Shown here in pieces: positions 24,412-28,071 of a DNA stretch of 28,071 bases; position 1 is the first letter of the stretch, and the number at the start of each line of letters is the position of its first letter. The notes under the pieces are model-generated. The model made no database searches, was not told the origin of the DNA, and worked only from the letters and a program-made list of their open reading frames with translations. The position numbers were made by a program, and so were the translations under genes. This DNA comes from an uncultured Clostridia bacterium (GTDB lineage Bacteria > Bacillota > Clostridia > Christensenellales > Borkfalkiaceae): positions 1-28,071 of the forward strand of contig CATZIC010000026.1 of the NCBI GenBank assembly GCA_958419945.1, written 5' to 3'.

Positions 24412-24435
24412 AAAACAAAAAAGGAAGTATAAACT

Positions 24436-24756
24436 ATGCTGACGAAAGACGAGCTACCCGAATGCCCCGTAGCAACAACCGTGCAACTTATAGGAAACAA
24501 ATGGAAGTTATTGATTATACGGAATTTGCTTGCTTCCCCGCAACGCTTTACCGAAATGTTAAAAACTATTCCCATAAGCCAAAAGGTTTTGACTGATAAC
24601 TTGCGCGCGCTCGAAGATGACGGACTTATCGTTCGTCAAGTTTATGCCGAAGTGCCGCCGCGAGTGGTCTATTCTCTTTCGGAACTCGGAAATTCATTAC
24701 GCCCGATTATAAACGCAATGCAAGAATGGGGTACAGAATATAAAAATAATTTGTGA
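24436..24756 (+). CDS. HxlR-family transcriptional regulator
   Basis: A 106-residue winged-helix protein of the HxlR type, often redox or aldehyde responsive through a conserved N-terminal Cys. That Cys is seen here in LPECPVATTVQLIGNKWKLL. The recognition part is RFTEMLKTIPISQKVLTDNL, and the wing is PPRVVYSLSELG. The start has AAGGAAG. It is divergent from the ACGX precursor gene, with repeats in between, so local control of the RiPP genes is a reasonable inference. Confidence 0.93.
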   Translation: MLTKDELPECPVATTVQLIGNKWKLLIIRNLLASPQRFTEMLKTIPISQKVLTDNLRALEDDGLIVRQVYAEVPPRVVYSLSELGNSLRPIINAMQEWGTEYKNNL

Positions 24757-24758
24757 AT

Positions 24759-24794
24759 AAAGAGAGATTTGATTTTTTTGAAATCTTTCTTTTT
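24759..24794 (+). terminator. hxlR terminator
   Basis: AAAGAGAGATTT (24759-24770) pairs with AAATCTTTCTTT (24781-24792), one G-T pair, running into TTTTT. Confidence 0.8.
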
Positions 24795-24863
24795 AATTCT
24801 GTTAATAACGTAATGCGAATTTTATTATATTCGACAAATTAAGTAATTTTCAAATAGCATAAC

Positions 24864-24922
24864 AAAAAAACGCCGTATTCTTTTCGTGGTATAATACTCG
24901 ATAAAGCAATACGGCAATTTTT
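24864..24922. terminator. Terminator-like inverted repeat with a promoter-like loop
   Basis: GCCGTATT (24872-24879) and AATACGGC (24908-24915) are perfect arms around a 28-base loop that contains TATAAT. T tracts flank both sides (GTTTTTTTG on minus, AATTTTT on plus). No gene uses it obviously; it may belong to a small mobile or relic element. Confidence 0.4.
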
Positions 24923-24970
24923 ATAACAGTTACATAGTTTTTTGTTTTCGCTTGTGCTTACCATCTGGGG

Positions 24971-25050
24971 ACGGAATACGCCGACTCGGTAAAAAGTCGC
25001 CGTTGCTTTGGCGTGCATAAAAAGAAACCGCGGATGCGCATTTTTCCTAT
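24971..25050. repeat. R2 repeat, copy 1 (decayed)
   Basis: Shares GAATACGCCG, AAAGTCGCC and GGCGTGCATAAAAAGAAACC with the copy at 25868. The terminal GAAACCGC/GCGGTTTC hairpin is broken here. The rest of the spacer 24757-25148 contains no gene. Confidence 0.55.
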
Positions 25051-25086
25051 AAAGAATAAAAAATTATTAGTAGTTTTGCTTTTAAG

Positions 25087-25116
25087 CAATAATAAAAACT
25101 CTCGTTCGAGAGTTTT
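25087..25116 (-). terminator. Terminator of the 25149-25763 gene
   Basis: AAAACTCTC/GAGAGTTTT with loop GTTC (25095-25116); TTTTTATT follows on the minus strand. Confidence 0.85.
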
Positions 25117-25148
25117 ACTACAAGTAAGATAAATCGGAATTTATCTTG

Positions 25149-25763
25149 CTAATCAACTATAAAACAATTCTGCAACAAAATCTTAACTTTTGATAAATCA
25201 CTCAATGATATATTTTCTCTTCGAGAATAACGAGGTATTATTCTTGTCCTTCCGCCCCCCAATTGTTCTTTTTCAGAGTAATAAAACTCAAGAGAATGTT
25301 GCTTTAATATCAAAAGGCAAGTCTTTTCTGTACCCTCACCCACAAATATGAATTTTGCGTCGTGGTAATGAGGTAAACAATTATAATTAAGATTATGGAC
25401 GGAAAATACTTGTTTAACTATTTCCTCTATTTGAGCGTACTCATTATAGTTTATCTTTTTGCCAATCGGCATTCTGCTTATAACGAATATTGCCGTAACA
25501 ATACAACCATAACTTTCTTCAATCGTATTTAAGGAAAATATTTCGCCATCCTTTTCCCATATAAAGCCGTAATATGAATGAACATAACAAGGATCGCCAA
25601 GCATTTCGCATATATTAGAAAACAAATCAAAAAACTGTTCTTCTGTTACGTCTTTTTTCAACTTTATTTTTTTACCCTTAAAAAATCCTAAAAAGGCACA
25701 ATAGGGTGCAACCTCATACTCGTATTCTTTTAGAATTTCCTGTGCGATTTCTATCAGCGACAT
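25149..25763 (-). CDS. Unknown protein, 204 residues
   Basis: Starts MSLIEIAQEILKEYEYEVAP. It is predicted cytoplasmic, mixed alpha/beta, with Cys, Tyr and Phe scattered (GDPCYVHSYYGFIWEKDGEI, HNLNYNCLPHYHDAKFIF) and a basic patch GGRTRIIPRYSRRE near residue 170. I do not recognise a family. The frame is open further upstream (to 25838), but the ATG at 25763 has AGAGGA and lies 30 bases after a clear promoter. Codon use is more AT-rich than in the core genes, suggesting transfer. It has its own promoter and terminator. Confidence 0.75.
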   Translation of the reverse strand: MSLIEIAQEILKEYEYEVAPYCAFLGFFKGKKIKLKKDVTEEQFFDLFSNICEMLGDPCYVHSYYGFIWEKDGEIFSLNTIEESYGCIVTAIFVISRMPIGKKINYNEYAQIEEIVKQVFSVHNLNYNCLPHYHDAKFIFVGEGTEKTCLLILKQHSLEFYYSEKEQLGGGRTRIIPRYSRRENISLSDLSKVKILLQNCFIVD

Positions 25764-25796
25764 TTTTTCCTCTAAATTACTTCTCATTGTATAATC

Positions 25797-25825
25797 ATTA
25801 TAGCAAAAACCAAAGCAAATAGCAA
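25797..25825 (-). promoter_or_regulatory. Promoter of the 25149-25763 gene
   Basis: On the minus strand TTGCTA, 17 bp, TATAAT. Confidence 0.7.
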
Positions 25826-25867
25826 TATAAACGCACATAACGAATTACAATACCCCATTTTTGTGAA

Positions 25868-25967
25868 CGTAATACGCCGCCTTGCCAAATGGGCTGTGAT
25901 TTGTTTTTATAGCCATAAAGTCGCTTCGGCGTGCATAAAAAGAAACCGCAGTTGCGGTTTCTTTTAG
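25868..25967. repeat. R2 repeat, copy 2
   Basis: Contains GTAATACGCCG, GTGATTTGTTTTTATAGCC, AAAGTCGCTTCGGCGTGC and a terminal hairpin GAAACCGC/GCGGTTTC. It shares its left and right parts with copy 1 and its middle and right parts with copy 3. Its last bases overlap the MFS stop codon. Confidence 0.6.
25935..25961 (-). terminator. MFS gene terminator, supplied by R2
   Basis: GAAACCGCAG/TTGCGGTTTC (25942-25961), then TTTTTAT on the minus strand. It begins two bases after the MFS stop. Confidence 0.85.
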
Positions 25968-27157
25968 TTTTTTGATTTATTGAACTTACGCTTAAGAATA
26001 ATTAATGCTAAGATTAGTAACAGTGGGAATATAGTAGCGACAAGTAGTCCGATTTTTAAATTACCATCAAGTATATTGGAAATGCCGCCAACGATTGTGG
26101 GACTTATGGCAGCGCCTAAATCTCCGGCCAAAGCTAAAAATGCAAACATCGCAGTGCCGCCGCTTGGGCACTTTTGTGAAGAAATGCTTATAGTACCCGG
26201 CCACATAATTCCGACCGAAAAGCCACAAAGCGCACAGCCTGCCAATCCGATGATCGGTAAAGAAGATAATGATGCCAATAAGTAACATATTACACACAGC
26301 ACACCGCTTACAAGCATAGTATCGTTAAGGTCTAATTTTTCATTCAACTTTCCATACAAAACACGAGATATTCCCATAAATACCGCAAACAAGCAAGGTC
26401 CGGCTAAATCTCCGATTGTTTTAGAAACACCCATTGCGGACTCCGTAAAAGCAGACGCCCATTGAGCCATGGACACCTCGGATGCACCTGAACATGCCAT
26501 AAGTAATATCAACAACCAAAACAACGGCAACCTGAATAGCTCGCTAATACGCATACTTTTACCGTCTTCCACTAATCGTTCAATCGGACAAGTAATAAAA
26601 TTGAACACGTTAAGTAATGGAACAAGCGCCCAAATTAAGGTAAGGATCTGCCATTTTGCCGTTCCGAATACTGCAAAAAACAGCGTTGAACCCAAAATTA
26701 CTCCCACGGCACCCCAACAATAGAAGGAATGTAACAAACTCATCATACCGGCTTTGTTTTCAAAAGGACACGCCTCAACGATTGGACTTACCAAAACTTC
26801 AATAAGGCCACTGCCAATCGCATACAGCACTACGGAAATCAATATTCCCACAAACGGGGAAGGAAGAAGTTCCGGCAAGACGGCCATTAACACTAATCCG
26901 AGCGCAGACACTACTTGAGAGGTAACTACGCAAATACGATATCCTATTTTATCGACAAATTTTGTAGCCGCAAAATCAATCAGTAATTGCGTCAGATAGA
27001 ACACTAACGGAATTAAAGCAATCTTTTCTAAACCTATTCCATACGTATTCTTGAAAGTCAAAAAAAGTAGCGGTGTAAAATTTGCGGATATAGCTTGAGT
27101 AATAAAACCAAGATAACAAGCTACAGCGGTTTTTTTATAATTCTTTTGTTTTATCAT
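25964..27157 (-). CDS. Major facilitator superfamily transporter
   Basis: A 397-residue membrane protein with about 12 hydrophobic segments in two halves, as expected for MFS. Loop signatures include ATKFVDKIGYRICV (between helices 2 and 3) and SRVLYGKLNEKLDLND (the matching loop in the second half). LLHSFYCWGAVGVILGS and GFSVGIMWPGTISISSQ recall the sugar-transporter FucP-like branch, but the substrate cannot be assigned. The start is weakly preceded by AGG. A good promoter lies at 27232-27260, and a terminator from repeat R2 follows the stop. It appears monocistronic. Confidence 0.88.
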   Translation of the reverse strand: MIKQKNYKKTAVACYLGFITQAISANFTPLLFLTFKNTYGIGLEKIALIPLVFYLTQLLIDFAATKFVDKIGYRICVVTSQVVSALGLVLMAVLPELLPSPFVGILISVVLYAIGSGLIEVLVSPIVEACPFENKAGMMSLLHSFYCWGAVGVILGSTLFFAVFGTAKWQILTLIWALVPLLNVFNFITCPIERLVEDGKSMRISELFRLPLFWLLILLMACSGASEVSMAQWASAFTESAMGVSKTIGDLAGPCLFAVFMGISRVLYGKLNEKLDLNDTMLVSGVLCVICYLLASLSSLPIIGLAGCALCGFSVGIMWPGTISISSQKCPSGGTAMFAFLALAGDLGAAISPTIVGGISNILDGNLKIGLLVATIFPLLLILALIILKRKFNKSKN

Positions 27158-27231
27158 AATTGCCTATTTGATGTATCATTTCAAACTTTAATATGATATT
27201 TTGAATAAGAATAAAAAGCTTTTTGTATTCT

Positions 27232-27260
27232 TCTATATCATAAATAATGAAAATTGTCAA
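27232..27260 (-). promoter_or_regulatory. MFS gene promoter
   Basis: On the minus strand TTGACA, 17 bp, TATAGA. The 75-base leader contains AAAAAGCTTTTT and a TATCAT/ATGATA inverted repeat (27170-27199), a possible operator. Confidence 0.65.
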
Positions 27261-27299
27261 GAAGAGTGATAAAGTAAAAGTGGAAAGTGAAAGAGTAAT

Positions 27300-27446
27300 A
27301 AAGCTGGAGGGAGTCGCTCCGCAAACTTTGTTTGCTATCACGCCTGTGTGGCAAACGACAAAGGGCAATGATTTGTTTTTTATAGCCATAAGCACCGGCG
27401 CATTAACACAACTAAAAGAGAAACCGCAAATGTGGTTTCTCTTTCG
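27300..27446. repeat. R2 repeat, copy 3
   Basis: Shares ATGATTTGTTTTTTATAGCC with copy 2 and ends in the same kind of hairpin (AGAGAAACC/GGTTTCTCT). It fills most of the 320-base spacer 27158-27478, which otherwise holds only the MFS promoter. Confidence 0.55.
27410..27442 (-). terminator. Terminator of the small acidic protein gene, supplied by R2
   Basis: AGAGAAACC and GGTTTCTCT (27417-27442) form a 9-bp stem; TTTTAG follows on the minus strand. Confidence 0.8.
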
Positions 27447-27478
27447 GATGAAAAATCCTTTTGTAAAAAAGAGGCAAT

Positions 27479-27625
27479 TTACCAGTCGTCTTCGTCTTCT
27501 TTTTCATTTTGATATTCGCTGTCGTCCCAGTTGTAGACATATTCGCCTTGCTCCCAGCTGTACCCGTCTTCATCAATCCATTCATATTCTCCGGATTCGT
27601 AATTCATACACCATTTGGGTCCCAT
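27479..27625 (-). CDS. Small Trp/Tyr/Asp/Glu-rich protein, 48 residues
   Basis: Starts MGPKWCMNYESGEYEW, continues IDEDGYSWEQGEYVYNWDDS and ends EYQNEKEDEDDW. It is strongly acidic, with five Trp and five Tyr; GEY-x-W/N blocks recur (GEYEW, GEYVYNW), suggesting short internal repeats. GAGG lies seven bases before the chosen ATG; another ATG two codons upstream is too close to it. It begins 17 bases after the partial gene on the same strand and ends before a strong terminator, so both form one transcript. I do not recognise it. Confidence 0.6.
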   Translation of the reverse strand: MGPKWCMNYESGEYEWIDEDGYSWEQGEYVYNWDDSEYQNEKEDEDDW

Positions 27626-27642
27626 TTGCATTCCTCTTTCTT

Positions 27643-28071
27643 CTAATATCTTTGAAATTTTATGAGTTCTTCAATAAGTTTATTTATCTCATCATCCTCA
27701 TAATCTTCCCTTTCGACAAAAAACACGAATTCATACACATCATTATTTCTAATATTCTTAATTGCGCCTAATTCATTACATATGTAACAATCCAAAATGT
27801 TATTATCTTGCGCTATTTTTCTGTTATAATCTATTGCAAATTTCAATATCTCAACTGCTTTTTTTCTATACTTACTTAAGTGATTTAAAGCATAATGCAG
27901 GCAATTATTTAAAATTGGATTTACTGAATAGTAGGTTCGTATTTCATTATCATTTTTTCTTCTTTCAATTCTTCCTAGTTTCAAATCATACTTTTTTATA
28001 CTAAACAAAGAATTGAAAATCTCATCACTGTCCATAATGATTTCTAAATAATCTGATTGATAAAAAAGAGA
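27643..28071 (-). CDS. Unknown protein, 5' part outside the window
   Basis: At least 142 residues. The frame has an ATG at 28035 but no ribosome binding site there, and it stays open with protein-like sequence (SLFYQSDYLEII) to the window edge, so the true start is probably beyond. It is helical, rich in Asn, Ile, Tyr, Lys and Asp (NNCLHYALNHLSKYRKKAVE, CYICNELGAIKNIRNNDVYE). I do not recognise a family. Very AT-rich codon use differs from the core genes. It is followed closely by the small acidic protein gene. Confidence 0.65.
   Translation of the reverse strand, partial: SLFYQSDYLEIIMDSDEIFNSLFSIKKYDLKLGRIERRKNDNEIRTYYSVNPILNNCLHYALNHLSKYRKKAVEILKFAIDYNRKIAQDNNILDCYICNELGAIKNIRNNDVYEFVFFVEREDYEDDEINKLIEELIKFQRY

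Noticed and set aside
27135..27395. 86-residue minus-strand frame
   Set aside because: It lies in repeat R2 and the MFS promoter, overlaps the MFS start, has a low-complexity Ser/Leu/Phe sequence, and has no ribosome binding site.

Overview
The window looks like chromosome of an anaerobic low-to-mid GC Clostridia (Bacillota). Supporting signs are Gram-positive style promoters (TTGACA/TATAAT boxes 16-18 bp apart), AGGAGG-type ribosome binding sites, a TM1266-type iron-only hydrogenase regulator, class II fructose-bisphosphate aldolase, BspA-like leucine-rich-repeat lipoprotein and an ACGX-repeat RiPP locus. An uncultured gut lineage is likely, perhaps Christensenellales-like; this placement is inference. 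The standard genetic code fits every gene.

Layout. 1-3.2 kb: the 5' end of alaS, then cysS, and divergent serS. 3.3-6.2 kb: a BspA-like lipoprotein with a long structured leader RNA, and an esterase. 6.3-9.6 kb: clpB behind a ribbon-helix-helix protein gene in one operon. 9.8-11.9 kb: a DUF4177-like protein, tRNA-Arg(CCU), comFC-like gene, and a 580 bp structured spacer. 11.9-15.3 kb: operon pncB - coiled-coil protein - lspA - rluD. 15.4-16.5 kb: a membrane protein and a MazF toxin without an adjacent antitoxin. 16.6-19.2 kb: an ABC importer (binding lipoprotein, permease, ATPase). 19.4-21.2 kb: the hydrogenase regulator with an attenuator-like leader, and fba. 21.3-24.8 kb: a sensor kinase, a response-regulator stump fused out of frame to a truncated radical SAM enzyme, a 43-residue ACGX-repeat precursor, and a divergent HxlR regulator. 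24.8-28.1 kb: an AT-rich accessory end with an unknown protein, an MFS transporter, a small Trp/Tyr/Asp/Glu-rich protein, and a partial gene.

Three things stand out. First, a short dispersed repeat (here R1; core GCCTATAAGCCCGTTATCG, preceded by AAAAAGT and two or three variable bases) occurs ten times between genes, mostly just after stop codons. Two further copies lie inside the clpB and rluD reading frames, in the same frame and encoding Asn-Gly-Leu-Ile. Second, the ACGX RiPP locus keeps an intact, well-promoted precursor, but its maturase has lost its C-terminal half in a deletion-like junction that also removed most of a response regulator. Third, two leader RNAs (BspA-like gene and hydrogenase regulator) have strong promoters, long-range helices and an intrinsic terminator placed just before the ribosome binding site. 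R1 is absent after about 21.3 kb. The right end instead carries a different, terminator-ending repeat (R2), so the window spans two repeat compartments.
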